The translations under genes and the position numbers were made by a program. A DNA stretch of 64,000 nucleotides from Berberis thunbergii (taxonomy: Eukaryota > Streptophyta > Magnoliopsida > Ranunculales > Berberidaceae): contig QNQO01002085.1 of NCBI GenBank assembly GCA_003290165.1, positions 62,001-126,000 of the forward strand, given 5' to 3'. Positions within the stretch are counted from its first letter, which is position 1; every line of letters begins with the position of its first letter. Under the pieces are notes generated by a model. That model had not been told where the DNA came from. It saw only the letters and a list, made by a program, of their open reading frames with translations, and did not search any database. Below are positions 48,514 to 61,000 of the stretch, piece after piece.

Positions 48514-48820
48514 TGATTGTTTTGTTGTTGAAGTAATTAAAAAAAAATTTTGAAATTCATGTAGGAATGCCTAATAGTTTCCACACTCAAGCCTATATGA
48601 AAAGTCGAAGTTTAATGAATCAAAACATCATATTCATACATTTTATTCCCAAGCAATCTAATTGGCTTAGGTTGATTGCAGCCGGTGCTTTACATAGTTA
48701 TTCATGTATTGTTTAAGTTAAAATTACGTAAAAGTAATTAATTATTATATTATCTTTAATTAATTATGACTCATCTATTCGCCCCCCCCTTAAATAAAAA
48801 TCTTGGCTCCGTCACTAGTT
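48514..48820 (+). pseudogene. hAT transposase pseudogene, 3' part and element end
   Basis: After the CACTA element the interrupted codon is completed: GGGATGG joins TGATTGTTTTGTTGTTGAAG, giving RDGDCFVVE. A short piece reading SLMNQN at about 48610-48630 fits the same protein family. Most of the transposase is missing. The end near 48781-48820 has a C-run followed by TTGGCTCCGTCACTAG, a typical 3' terminus of plant hAT elements. A related phrase, ATGGCTCCGCCACTG, is in every B monomer core. Confidence 0.5.
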
Positions 48821-51150
48821 GAGATTAGAAATGACAGGAAGTGAAGATACCATAGCATGACATGGGTTTCATGTCATAATTATAGTTGCCAATGCACTTC
48901 ACACTCAAATTATGATCTAACTAAATAAAACTATTAGCTAATATCTTGCTTGATAATGCAATACAAAGTAACAACCTAATTATTGCTTAATTTGCTTAGA
49001 TTATTGTTATCACTTGATTGATTGAGAATTCTTGAAATAAAATTTCGTTGTTCTTCTCTAATCAATACAAAATTAAATAAAAAGACTTACAACTTTCTCC
49101 TTTAAACAATAGCTCAAAAAGTTTAGAATCAGTATCTCCAATTTTTTTTTTTTTTTTGTGTCCTCTAAAAAGAGAAGAACGCCCTTATTTATAAGAAGAA
49201 AAACAAAATTACAAGACTTTCCTAAGAAAATAAGATTTTTGAAGTACAATTCTAGAAAGACTTGGCTTTATTTTGTGTTGCATAAGCATTGCGTGAGAGT
49301 CTCGAAAGTGGTTAAAACATATGAAATAGGTATGTTTAGTGTTTATCTTCAAATTGTTTCTTAATTTTATTTATTATTTATAACACATTTTATAAAATAT
49401 GTAAAAATTTCGAAGATACATAAAATATATAATGTATTTTGAGGATATATGAAATATGTGAAAAAAATGCAAGTAAATAAATTTATTAAACACATTAAAT
49501 GAAGTTTAAATACCAAGAAATGAAACAAACATGAAATCAATATATAATTAGAAAATCAAAGGGATTGTTTCAACAATAAATAATTAAAAGAAATAATAAA
49601 TAGAAAAAAAAACTCAAAATTTATGAAATTTTTTTTTGAGAAAAAAAAGCCTTTGGAAAAATGAAAATTTGATCGCTGAGTTTTGTGTTTTTTTGTGAAA
49701 AACTAAGTTTTATGAATTAAAAAAAAACTTTAGAAAAAAACCTTGAAAAAATGTTAATTTATATTTCGCCTTTTTTTATTTTAGTAATTAAAAAAAATGA
49801 AAATTTCGGTGAGATTTCGCAAAAACCCATTCCATGCAGATGGTAGGAGATATTAAATATATAATGAAATTTCTTTTATGCATCTGAAGGTTTTAAATGT
49901 ATGGTGCTTTCAAATTTTTTGAGTTGTAATTTTTGTGAATTTGGTTGGTAACTTAAGTGAGTAGTAACTTTTGTATGACATGTCACTAAGTAAGTGAACG
50001 GTAATGTTGGTTACAAGACTCGCTATACGTGCGCGTATATTCAATAATTTTTTATTTTATTAAAAATTAAATAATAAGTAAAATTAAACTTTTAAGAGAT
50101 TTGACTAAGATTTCGAAACAAACTATGGATAAATTGTTTATACTTTTAATTTAATTATTTTCATTAAATAAAAAGATTAAAGAATATTATGTAGTAAGAA
50201 TATTGTATGCAAAGATTAAATTATGTTACAGGTTTAATTATAATTAATCACTATTTAAGAGAAACTGGTTTTTATTGCAAAAAACAAGAAATGAAAAATA
50301 TGAAAGTTAGAGTTGAAGACAATCACTATTTATTCCACAGGGCGTTGCTACATATACTTGATTGTTCTCGTTGCCCCAACTTTATTTTTTAAATTTAGCT
50401 TTTAAAAGTTATTATATTTTTTTAATGTATTCAACCATATTTTGGCAACCGTGACTAATCTATTACTTGCAAAGATTGGTTAGAGACTTTGTATGTAAAA
50501 GTTGTCAATTTTTGGATGCAAGATTTTTTATCTTGTTTAGGTACAATTTTTTGAATATGAAATATTAGTTTTTCTGTCTTTTCTATGGTTGGTGAACATT
50601 GTATTCATGTGAGCATATATGACAAACAAATAATATTTTGGCGTATACTTGTTTACACAACCTACCATAATGTAAAGGTTTAAGAACCATTTAAAATATT
50701 GTTTGCTTTAAAAAAAAAAACATATCATAGTGTTTACTATTTATTATATAACTTGTGATGAATGTTAGTGTGTTTTTTTTTATGTTTGGAAGAAGATTTG
50801 AATATTTTAACGAATGCGTAATTAAATATTATTTTATAGATAATAATTACAATAATTATTTCTTTCGAGAGTCAATTAACGGTGCTAATAAAAAAATTTC
50901 ATCGTCAAATAATTTCTATTAATAAAAAATAGTAATTAATGCAACAAAGAATTTATGCTATCAAACTAAATAGTCGACCACACGTAACAACTCCCTTATT
51001 CCACATTTCTGTGACGGTTTAGATGGAAAAGTTTTGACATACATTGATTCCACTTTTCTGTCATGGTTTAGATGTAATTTGACATACATTGAGTGATAAG
51101 TTTTTGTCGATGTATTTAAGCATTGCTCATAAAATATACACCCCCCTAGT
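48821..51150. other. AT-rich intergenic stretch, nothing recognised
   Basis: Poly-A/T-rich sequence with scattered short ORFs below 70 codons and no family resemblance. Near 51001-51100 a phrase like TTCTGTGACGGTTTAGATG is repeated with changes (51007, 51057). ATACACCCCCCTA at about 51136 looks like one end of a PIF/Harbinger-type element, but no partner end was found. Confidence 0.5.
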
Positions 51151-51289
51151 TCTAGTGCGGCACAAGAAGCAAATAACAAAGGGACACAAATCAACATCTA
51201 CCACATAACATAACCTCCAGGTGTTTTATTCCATCAACCTTCAAATATCTTCTGACAAGTTGCAACATTATCACTTTGCTGTGGTGTCA

Positions 51290-52538
51290 GCTCATTGGCT
51301 TCAAAGAACCTATGCTTTCCACCGCTCACACCGGTCTAACTCCATCAGTCGGTTCTCTATCTCTTCTCTATACTTTCGCTTTACTTCACTCTTCTTTCTT
51401 TTGCTTTCGATCAGTGTTTTGTGTTTGCTGAGAGTTTCTTCTTTTCCAAAGGTATTCACTTCACCGCTTGTAATATTATCTTCTTCTTCATAGTTAAGAT
51501 CAACTTGGTGTTCTTGATCACAGTAATTCTTATTATTTGTTCAATTTTTTTTTGATGTTCTTCATTGGGTTATGAAAAAAGATTCTTGTATATTTCTATT
51601 TTTTGTAGTTTAATTTCTTGTGCAATAACATCTCTTTTAAAAATTTTAACACTATGAAATCGTTCTACAAATCAGTGTTTTAGTTGAAATTAATTTTCTA
51701 TTATTGTGCTGGTAGTATTAATAATAGTTAGAATCATTAACATAGTGTTATTGATTACTGCAAATTAAAGGTATCAAACATGGATGTAGTTTCAGAGGTT
51801 GCAGTGAGCTGTTTTATGACTTGTAAATTGAAATTTGCAAAGTTTCACAAAAGACTAATACCCTCATTTGTTACATTAGCAAGTGGGAAATGGTGGTGTT
51901 GGGTAAAGAGGTTGGTTTAGGATATGGTACCAGCTTTCGAATTTGTCATTTGGTTCTTCAAAAGTTAAATACTTTTTTCAGATTATAGGATATCCTAAGA
52001 TATTATATTTTTAGCTTCATCTCAGTTTCTCTTGTGTAAATTAAGACGATTAGAAAAATGGCATTTCTAGAAGAAATTCTGAGTGACTCTGCCAGACCAT
52101 TTCTGATTATATTAGTACTTAGTAGTAGTTGTTATGGTTGATAATGATTATGATTTTAATAATGTTATTATGACTGTAATCTTGTCTTGTTATCGTTAAC
52201 TACTATCATTATTTAAGGTTTATTGTCAGATCATCTTTTAGTTAATTCTTTGATCTTCTCTTATACACTAGGCTGGTTTGGGTGAACTCCAGTATAGAAC
52301 ATAGAGCTTATGTTTTGTTTGTTTTTCCTTCGTTTAGTTTTCTTTGATTGGTATGCGGTTTTCATAATTCTATTCCTTTTTTCCGTTCTTTTTTTGTGTT
52401 ATCAGTTACCGATACTTTTGATGAAACTTCGTGAAAATATTGAAACCCTTGTTATGTCTACTAGAACTAATATGTATTCGCAGATGTCTACTGATATATT
52501 TTGATTATTATACCAAATCAGAGAATTCTCTTGTAACA
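51290..52538 (+). promoter_or_regulatory. Probable 5' UTR, UTR intron and promoter of the HMGB gene
   Basis: A pyrimidine-rich leader (about 51340-51451) ends at a good donor, CCAAAG|GTATTC. The next strong acceptor before the start codon is TTTTTTTGTGTTATCAG (ends 52405), and a weaker one, ACCAAATCAG, ends at 52521. A leader intron of about 950-1070 bp is inferred. If the 52405 acceptor is used, a short upstream ORF (ATG near 52420) would lie in the mature leader. No unambiguous TATA box was identified. Confidence 0.35.
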
Positions 52539-55500
52539 ATGAAGCCTGCCAAGGGAAAGGGAGCAACAAGGAAGAATACAAAGGAAGCATTGAAGCCTGT
52601 TGAGGACAAGTTAGAATCCCTTTTATTTGTTGGTTGCAATATCTTGATTATCAAGTTAGAGTATATCTATGTTAAATGGCACTTGTGTTAAAAGAGTTGG
52701 TTTCGCTTCTTGTTTCTCAGAAAGGTTGGGAAGCGAAAGGCTCCTCCTAGTAAAGTAGATAGGAGCAGCAAGAGACCGACAAAGAAAGAAAAAGCAGCCA
52801 AGAAGGATCCTAATCAACCCAAGAGGCCTCCTACTGCCTTTTTTGTTTTCCTGTAAGCATCTCTCATCTCTCAATCGTTTATCCAATTTTGTTTGTTCCA
52901 TAGATGTGTAATTTCTTGAGCACAGCTACAACTTTGTTGAATACATGGGCTAATCTCTTCCATTTAACTTGCACAGTGAGGAATTCAGAAAAACCTTTAA
53001 ACAAGAACACCCTAATGTGAAGGCCGTTTCAGCTGTAAGAAGCGTCGTCATTTTTTGAAGGCCAAGTTGTGATTTAAGTTCATTGTTTTGCGAAGTCAAT
53101 GATTAATTTGTTTACTTGGTATTGTGCCTAAAGGTTGGCAAGGCTGGAGGAGAGAAGTGGAAATCCATGTCTAGTGCTGTAAGTATCATATATTTATTGA
53201 GTTCAACAGTTTATATGTTGAATGTGTTAATTCATAGAAGAAACTCAAAGAATTGATTAGGTGATTTAGAAGTGCAATGATATTCTTAATTGTAAGGTTT
53301 GAAAAAAAAAACATTTGTCGATTTGTTACTTGATCCTATCTTAAGCTCCATATAAAATAATATCAGTCGATTGTCTGTTAACTTTGGTACATACACTTTG
53401 TTAAACGTGGTATATTTTCATTCGTAGCTGCATTGTTGATGTGCAAAGGCCTAAACTGACTCTGTGGAATATTGATAAACATAAACAAACATAAATCTCA
53501 GGCAACATAATAGGTTGATAGTATTAGCGATAAGTTAGCTGCAATCCTGTAACTACTCTTATCTTGACCAAATTTGCTGCGTACTTCGTAGTTTCTTTTA
53601 ATTATTCAAACTTTGTTAAATACATCTCCTTATTTTCAGGAGATATAGCATAAATATAGGATACTCACGGTTGATACAAGGTGTATAAATTTCAATCTCG
53701 TAGTGAATATAAGACTACATCATCTACAACACAAACTCTGGTCATTGTTATGGTATCATTGTTATGGTATCAGAGCATAAATAAACTCATACGAGTATTT
53801 CATGTATTTTACTACTCTGCTCATCTCCTATTGCTCCATCACTTGACAATGCCTACAAATCCTCAACCATCTCTAGTTACCACTCCTGATGCCACAACCA
53901 TTCCCACCAATAACCCATCCCAATTAATCCAGTTCAACCCAGCTTCTCAACTCCCAATCAAACTCCTTGCCAGCCACAATTTACCAACGTGAAAAGCACA
54001 ATTTGCCATGTTAATGCATGTTCACGGCTTGTATGGTCATCTAGATGGCACAAATCCAGCTCCATCTCTCACAATAACACAAAACAACACAAAAATTGAC
54101 AACCAAGACTACAAACTCTGGTTCTGCCAAGATCAACTAATCCAAAATGCCATCATGGCACTTGTCGACCCAACCATAACACCTACAGTAGCTTCAACTT
54201 CTAACTCCAAAAAGGCCTGAGATCTGTTGCTTACTTCTTTTACCAACAAAAGTCAAACACGCATCTTTAGTCTACGAGATCAACTAAACAAGGTCTCCAA
54301 AAATGCAAAATATATTGCTGATTATCTTCGTGGGATACGGTTCTTGCTGATGAATTCGCAACAGCCGGTTCACCAATCTCCAACGAAGAATTGATCATCA
54401 AAATCTTAAGTGGCCTAGGACCTGGATTTCAAGAAATATCGGCAGGCATTCGTGCACAAGAATCTCCCATCTCGTACGAAGAGTTGTTTGATAAGTTTCT
54501 CGATCATGAACTCTTTCTCAAACACGAAGAAAAAAAAATATCATCACCAATTACTGAAGCCGTAGCCCAAAAGACCAACTCGTCCAACAACACAAACCGC
54601 AATAATCGTCGTTGGACTACTCAACCTTGGCGTCCACCAGCCAACAAAAATAATCCCAACCCCTCCAATCCACAACCTCAATGGCGCTCACCCGTCCATG
54701 CCAACCAAGCACCACGTGTCCAATGCCAACTCTGTGACAAGTTTGATCATCTTGCTAGTGTCTGTAGATCCCGGTCACATAATCACCTTGAAGCAAAAGC
54801 AGAATTTGTATCTAGATCCAACAATGCAGCTTCTCCATGGATCTTAGACTCGGGAGCTTCACACCACGTGACAACAGACTCTCAAGGTCTTCACCATCCT
54901 CAAGATTATCAAGGACCATAAGAGATCTCCATGGGTGATGGTAATAAACTGCCCATTACTCATACTGGTACTATTCAATTAAGTGCATCACATCATAACT
55001 TTTAGCTTTCTAATACCTTGTGCACCTGATATTAAAAGAAAACTTATCTCTGTCTCTAAATTTTGCCATGAAAATCTAACCTCAATTGAATTTTTTCCAT
55101 ATGAATTTTTTGTTGAGGATTTGAGTATGGGGGCGTTGCTGGTATGCGGCCAGAATAGGAACGGACTTTACGAATGGCCTTGTGAAAGTCTCACACAATC
55201 TTCATGCCAATCATATTGTGACTAAAAATCCTCCCAAATCCCTATGGCACCAGAGATTGGGTCACCCCAATCACCGAGTTCTTCAAACTATATTAAATAC
55301 ATTTTCTTTACCATTTTCAGATTCTGAACACTTTGATTTTTGTAATTCATGTTCCTGCAATAAGAGCCACAGGCTGCCCTTTTCTAAAAGTTCTGTCTTG
55401 AGCACCAAACCATTTCAAGTCATTTTCAGTGACCTATGGGACCATCTCCCATTTTGTCTATTGATAAAAAATTATATTACGTAATTTTTGTTGATCAATA

Positions 55501-58500
55501 TACAAAATACATTTGTACGCTAAAAAATAAAAATGAGGTCCACAACATTTTTCCAATCCATTAGTTGAAAATTATTTCAATACAAAAAGCATCTCTTTAT
55601 ACATTGATGGTGGTGGTGAGTTTGCAGGCTTAAAACCTTATCTCCATAAACATGGGATTGAACACCTTATCTCATCCCCATACACACCTCAAAGAGTTGC
55701 CATGGTTGAACGACACAGACAAATTATAGAAACAGCAAAAACTCTTTTGCATCAAACCTATCTCCCACCCACCTTTTGGTCCTATGCCTGTCAACATGCC
55801 ACATATCTCAGTAATCGACTTCCAACTCCACACTTGCAAAACAAGTCTCCCTACCAACTACTATTTAGAGAAACCCCTAACTACACTTCCATTCAAACCT
55901 TTGGTTGCCTATGTTATCCGTGGCTCAAGCCATATACAACAAATAAATTAGACCCAAAGTCAAAACCATGTGACTACGTTGGTTTCTCTCCAACATACCA
56001 CAGCCATCAATGTTTTGACCCTCTTTCCTCAAAAAAATTTCTCTCGCGAGATGTGTTATTCTTTGAAAATCGATTCCCATTTGGAAATGTTTTCTCTCAT
56101 CTAAAAAATAAAAATTATTCAACCATTCAATGGGATGACATCCCCATTCCAAAATCCGCTTCCTTAGGCACACACTCTGATCCCTCTATCTCACTTGAAA
56201 TACCTCAACCAATTTCTATAGACAATTCGGGGACTACTCACTCCACAAGGCACACTCGGAACCTCCAATCCACTTCTGTCAGGTCAGCAGACCCTGTGCA
56301 AGGTACTTCATCTCCACTGTCTCACGTACCTCATATTACTCAACTACCCTCAAACCCACCTCATCCGCCCTTCCTGCAATATCAACGAAGACAGAGATCA
56401 TACACGCTTATCCACTCCCACTCTTCCACCACCCCCGAACCTCAACATCAATCCCAAACATCAAACCTACCACTATCACCTCTCTCACCAACCCAACCCC
56501 AATCAACTCACCCAACTGCTTCACTTTCACCGCCTCAACCAGACTCGAGCCATCACAAAACACTCACCCAAATCCCATCTTCACCACAACCTCCACCTCC
56601 TCCACACCGAGTTACCACCCGTTCTCAACTTAATATTTACAAACCAAAGAAAATCTTTGATTACATGGCTACCATCTCTAGTCCTTTTACCCCCTCCACC
56701 TACAAACAAGCCCAAACAGATGAGAATTGGAGAGCTGCATTGCAATCCGAATTCGATGCACTTATGAAGAATAAGAAATGGCACCTGGTACCATGGCGCA
56801 ATCTCAAAATGTCATTGATTGTAGATGGTTATTCTGTATAAAGCGGAAACCTGATGGCTCGATCGATAGGTACAAGGCACGTTTAATTGCCAAAGGGTTT
56901 ACTTAGAGGCCTGGTATTGACTTTCACTCCACTTTCAGTCCAGTCATTAAACCTACTATTGTCAGACTTGTTCTATCATTGGCTGTTCAACACAATTGGG
57001 TCATGCACCAACTAGATGTCAATAATGCATTTCTTCAAGGGCACTTAGAAGAAGTCTTTATGAGGCAACCTCCTGGCTTTGAGCATCCTGAACTGCCCAA
57101 TCATGTATGTCGTTTACAGAAAGCAATATATGGGCTCAAGCAAGCACCTCGTGCTTGGTACAATGAACTCAAGCAGTTTCTACTTTTTCTACTTTCACTC
57201 GGCTTTCACAAATCTCTGTCTGATACATCATTATTCATTCTTCACACGCTAGATCTTCTTTACATCCTAGTTTATGTGGATGATATAATAGTGACTGGAA
57301 ACAACAAAAACCTCGTACACCAAGTTCTTCAGAAGCTATCAAGGATCTTGGTTGCCTTACGTATTTTTTGGGTGTTGAAGTCTTACGTCAAGTAAATGGC
57401 CTTATTCTCTCACAAACAAAATATATCTAAGACATCTTGCAAGAGTGCAATATGCATGAAAACAAAGGTGTTATGACCACCATGAGTTCCAGTATGCCGC
57501 TCCACCTAAATGATGGATCATTACCCACAGATGCCACTAAATACCGTCGTGTTATTGGCAAACTTCAATACTGATCCTTCACAAGACCTGACATTAGTTT
57601 TGCAGTCAATAAGTTGTCTCAATTTATGCACGCTCCAACAATCTTACATTGGCAAGCCGTAAAAAGACTATTGCGCTACTTGAAGCAAACGGTGCACTTT
57701 GGCCTTCACATTACAAGAAACACGTCCAATGCCCGTCATATGTACTTCGATGCTGACTGGGCTGGGGATTTACATGATAGAACTTCTACATCTGGACATA
57801 TCCTATTTCTTGGAAGCAATCCTATAAGTTAGTCCTCCAAAAAGCAACGAACTGTTGCTAGATCATCTACCGAAGCTGAATACAGGGCCGTTGCAAGTGC
57901 TCTAGTTGTGACAAATTGGGTACTGAATTTAATGCGTGAGCTTCATGTACCTATCCTCACCACTCCAATCATTTACTGTGATACTGTTGGCGCCACTTAT
58001 GTCACAATCCAGTCTTTCACAGTAAAATGAAGCATATTGCTGTAGACTTTCATTTTGTTCAAGACCAGGTACATAATAACCAAGTCAATGTCAAGCATGT
58101 TCATTCAGCGGATCAGATTGCTGACACTCTGACCAAACCTCTTCCCAAGTCAGCATTCCAGAATATTTTAACCAAGTTAGGAGTTGTGGACACATCCTCC
58201 AACTTGCCGAGGCGTATTAGTGATAAGTCAGTTGCAATCCCGTAACTACTCTTATCTTGACCAAGTCTGCTGCCTACTTTGTAGCTTCTTTTAATTATTC
58301 AAACTTTGTTAAATAGATAGATCTCCTTATTTTCAGGAGATATAGGATACTCACTATTGATACAAGGTGTATAAATTTCAATCCCTTAGTGAATACAAGA
58401 CAGCATCATCTACAACACAAAGTCTGTTCATTGTTAGATAGCTTACAAAATTAATGACTTAATCAGATGTTCTCAATTTAATTTATTGCAATGGTTATGT

Positions 58501-59533
58501 ACAAGCTTTGTTTCTTCTGCATCCAAGGTTTGTTGTTAAGTGCAAATGTGATTATTCTTTGAATTGTAACATAAGCTGGCTCTTTGTGATTTGTAGGAGA
58601 AAGCTCCATTTGAAGCCAAAGCTGCAAAAAGGAAGACTGATTATGAAAAGCTTATGTTAGCTTATAACAAGAAACAGGTCAACAGACTGCACCCACTGAT
58701 TTTGCTCTATTAAATACTTCTTTTTAAGCTTTCTTACAATTGTCCTTGCTTCATTTACAGGACAGTATAGATGAAAATGTTGATGAGGACTCTGATAAGT
58801 CGAAGTCTGAGGTTAGTGAGGAAGATGAAAAAAGTGACGAAGTAAGTGCTAAGCTTTACCTGCGTAATTTGCTTTAATTCTGTAAAACAGTGAATTCACA
58901 TTGCACGTGATGGCACTCAAGACACTAATATAAGGAAAAAACATATAAAATAGGTTTCTGAGAAATCCCCTACCCTAATTTTTTTTTAACTACATGGTAT
59001 GATGGCATGTTGCTCTTGTAAGATGAGAAGCTCTTCTCATTCTTCTATTCCGTTATATCCTATCCTGCTTATTTTAGTTGGAAAATGGTTTATCACTTTG
59101 TAATTGACGAGCATTCTAAATGGAATGCATCTTCCCACATTTTCAAGTTATAACTGGATCCAATTTATCATTTAGTCATTTGTACTGTTTGGTTCTTTGC
59201 TTGCCATTTATGTCTGTCATGCCCCAGTTTACCCTGAGGCGTTTCCTGGTATAGAAACACTTTGCAAAATTAGTGGATCGAATGATTTCTATGCTATCCT
59301 TCAAAATTTCTCATCTTTGTAACGAAAAACAATGGGCATGAGGATTCCATGAGGTGTTGCTGAACAATTGTCATTGATTTAAGCGTTTATAATTTTGACC
59401 TATGTTGCGCCCATTCTTTGCACTTTCCTTATATGTCATCTTCCATGTATAGCTCCTCTATTTTTTGTTGTCAACATTAACGTTAAACCTTTGGCATCTG
59501 TAGGACGAAGAGGATGACGAAGATGATGACTGA
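52539..59533 (+). CDS. HMGB1: HMGB1-like HMG-box chromatin protein (7 coding exons)
   Basis: Exons by GT-AG borders and phase: 52539-52609, 52721-52852, 52977-53034, 53134-53178, 58597-58677, 58761-58841, 59504-59533. They total 498 nt and encode 165 residues plus TGA. Order: basic N-terminus ([29 protein letters not shown]; residues 1-52), a single HMG box about 53-124 ([47 protein letters not shown]), then an acidic tail 130-165 ending DEEDDEDDD. This is the standard plant HMGB layout. The N-terminal [14 protein letters not shown] motif favours the HMGB1 type. Such proteins bind and bend DNA and act in nuclear chromatin. ATG 52539 was chosen because it starts the conserved MKxAKGK sequence. 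All splice sites look intact, although intron 4 (53179-58596) contains a 4.9-kb copia element. Downstream of 59533 is 3' UTR of unknown length. Confidence 0.88.
53522..53750 (+). repeat. 5' LTR of the intronic copia element
   Basis: Starts TATTAGCGATAAG and ends CATTGTTA. It is longer than the 3' LTR mainly because of a short A/T-rich repeat (AGCATAAATATAGG) near 53646-53660. After it, TTGTTATGGTATCA is duplicated, so two partial primer-site copies precede the intact one. Confidence 0.85.
53765..53776 (+). other. Primer-binding site (initiator Met tRNA)
   Basis: TGGTATCAGAGC, the standard plant copia primer site. It is offset 14 bp from the LTR end by a local duplication. Confidence 0.85.
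53849..54921 (+). pseudogene. Copia gag and protease remnant (intronic element)
   Basis: ATG 53849 opens a gag-like reading ([18 protein letters not shown]), then a TGA where tryptophan is expected at 53990. Gag resumes in the frame of 54008-54220 and, after a break, from 54391. A zinc knuckle [14 protein letters not shown] (CX2CX4HX4C, about 54724-54765) lies just upstream of the aspartic protease motif [10 protein letters not shown] (about 54838). The knuckle's usual glycines are replaced by D/F residues. Confidence 0.82.
54983..56200 (+). pseudogene. Copia integrase remnant (intronic element)
   Basis: Zinc-binding half: [11 protein letters not shown] (about 55240) and [10 protein letters not shown] (about 55342). 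The catalytic core is fragmentary: FSDLWD near 55425 and YIDGGGEF near 55597 hold the two aspartates, and [10 protein letters not shown] at 55702 the glutamate. A long frame then continues through the C-terminal domain ([29 protein letters not shown]) to a Pro/Ser-rich linker. There are frame breaks around 55225, 55484 and 55570. Confidence 0.85.
56640..57395 (+). pseudogene. Copia reverse transcriptase remnant (intronic element)
   Basis: Entry block [18 protein letters not shown] (about 56712), a frame break near 56800, then [26 protein letters not shown] (about 57001) and the catalytic YVDD at 57273-57284. The TAG replaces the glutamine usual after GF(T/S). Confidence 0.88.
57480..58245 (+). 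pseudogene. Copia RNase H remnant (intronic element)
   Basis: [20 protein letters not shown] (about 57615), FDADWAGD, a TAG for tryptophan before [28 protein letters not shown], and a frame change before [15 protein letters not shown] (58027). The reading ends about ten codons into the 3' LTR. Confidence 0.85.
58215..58436 (+). repeat. 3' LTR of the intronic copia element
   Basis: Starts TATTAGTGATAAG directly after the purine-containing GCCGAGGCG and ends TTCATTGTTA before GATAG. It has a GATA duplication near 58315 that the 5' LTR lacks. Confidence 0.85.
58842..59503 (+). other. Last coding intron of the HMGB gene
   Basis: A 662-bp AT-rich intron, donor GAA|GTAAGT and acceptor TCTGTAG|GAC. 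No insertion or ORF of note is seen. Confidence 0.75.
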
Positions 59534-61000
59534 GGTCATATGCTTGTTGATGTGGGTATTGTAGTCGGAGTACGAGTTAACTTTTGTGTGTTGTATGATA
59601 ATACCATAGGTGGATATGCTGTCTTTTGAAATGTAAAAAGATGCAACTAAACTTCTGCCTTTACCTATTTATCTAAGCATATTTGCATCCATAACAGTTG
59701 AATATAACAAGCTTTACTGAACAAACAGTCGGATTAGAGTCGCATAGGAGTCTCAGAATACTTTGTTTGAAGTGGACCTTCTATGGTCTAGTGTTACCTT
59801 GTCGTAAAATATGATTTTGAGGAAAACCCATTCATGAAAAATGAGGTATCTAGTAGATGATGATGAAAGCCTGTGAGAGTTCTGTCATGTGGAACAGTGA
59901 TGAATCCTCGATTCCATTGTGAGACACTGTAAAATGCTTCGTTTGTAAGTTGGTAGCTGTTACATTCCATCCACAATACTCTTCAGCTGCTTTGGCTTTC
60001 AGCATCAAAGCAAATTTTAGATAGACGTGAACTAGTTACTCGTAGGTCACTTTTTGTATTTAGTACTATTCGAATGTGAACCAGTTAGATTGCATCCATC
60101 AGCATTGGAATGTAGAATTTTTCCACGATGGAAACCAAGAATTTGTAATTCTCGTTTGCGTATCAACTCTAGTATGTAATTCTTTGGTTGAGAAGTTGGA
60201 CCTGTGCCAAACTAAGATTCAGAGTCGAGCTTTAGAAACAAACAATAGTACTATGGATTGTTGGGAATGTAAGACGTTCTAATCAAATAAAAAAGATGAT
60301 ATTGCCAAACATAATCTTCAATCAAATATGCATTCCACTCCAATTAAATATTCAATCTCTCCGTGCATGGCAACAACAACATGACAGCATATTGACTCAA
60401 TCAAAGCTTTTCCTGTTTTGGGTTGTTGTAAATGCTGTAAAAAATTCAAATTAAAAGATAGGAACGAAGGTATTAGTTGTTCTTGAGTTGAGTCGCGTAT
60501 TAGGTCACTTTCTTTAAGACGTTTCGCAGCTCTACCCAAAAGTGTGCAAGCAGTCTTGTAGCCCCGTTGTCCCCATGATAAAACAATCCATAATCTTATC
60601 TGTCTCGTTCAAACAAATGCACTGTTGATGAACGGAATACTATCCACCCTTAATCTCTTGTTTGCTCGGAATCACCAATACAATGTATATAAATCAACAA
60701 CAAGAAAAACTCTTCTTTGATTGAAATACTTGACGAAAAACTGATTGCAAAAAGAAAATGTTTTGTTCTCTCTGATTGCAAAAGAAAAACTCTTGTTTGC
60801 AAAAATGCTTTGTTTTTCTCTTCTTGTGTTTTTAAACTCTGAGTTTGTATTATATTTATAGGGAGAAAACCGTACTGTTGAAATACAAAAAACAGGGTAG
60901 ATACATTGACAAAAATCGCGTGGAGAACGCAATTCAAAAACACGGAGAAAAAATCCCGCAACTCAATGGCAAACGTGTGAGTCTATCTCTCCCCTCCTCA
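59534..61000. other. HMGB 3' flank and intergenic sequence
   Basis: Begins with HMGB 3' UTR. From about 60300 to 61000 the sequence is A/T-rich with overlapping short ORFs on both strands and a TATA-like stretch at about 60853. None resembles a known protein. Part may belong to the leader or LTR of the copia element that follows. Confidence 0.45.

Larger units (their letters stand above)
53522..58436 (+). mobile_element. Defective Ty1/copia element in HMGB intron 4
   Basis: LTRs at 53522-53750 and 58215-58436, TSD GATAG (53517-53521, 58437-58441), an initiator-Met-type primer site just after the 5' LTR, and gag-PR-IN-RT-RH order in the plus orientation. The LTR ends are TATTAG...TTGTTA rather than TG...CA. 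The two LTRs differ at about 20 sites plus indels in some 220 bp (near 9%), so the insertion is old. Multiple stops and frame breaks make it non-functional. It lies in the same direction as the host gene, so its LTR signals could influence the host transcript. Confidence 0.92.

Noticed and set aside
52431..52691. A longer HMGB start upstream of 52539 in the same frame.
   Set aside because: The upstream extension (LLCLLELICIRRCLL) has no counterpart in plant HMGB proteins, starts at a non-ATG codon and lies across candidate splice acceptors. ATG 52539 begins the conserved basic N-terminus.
60318..60961. Minus-strand ORFs of 73-103 aa upstream of the second copia element.
   Set aside because: AT-rich chance frames with no recognisable domain; they overlap each other in different frames.
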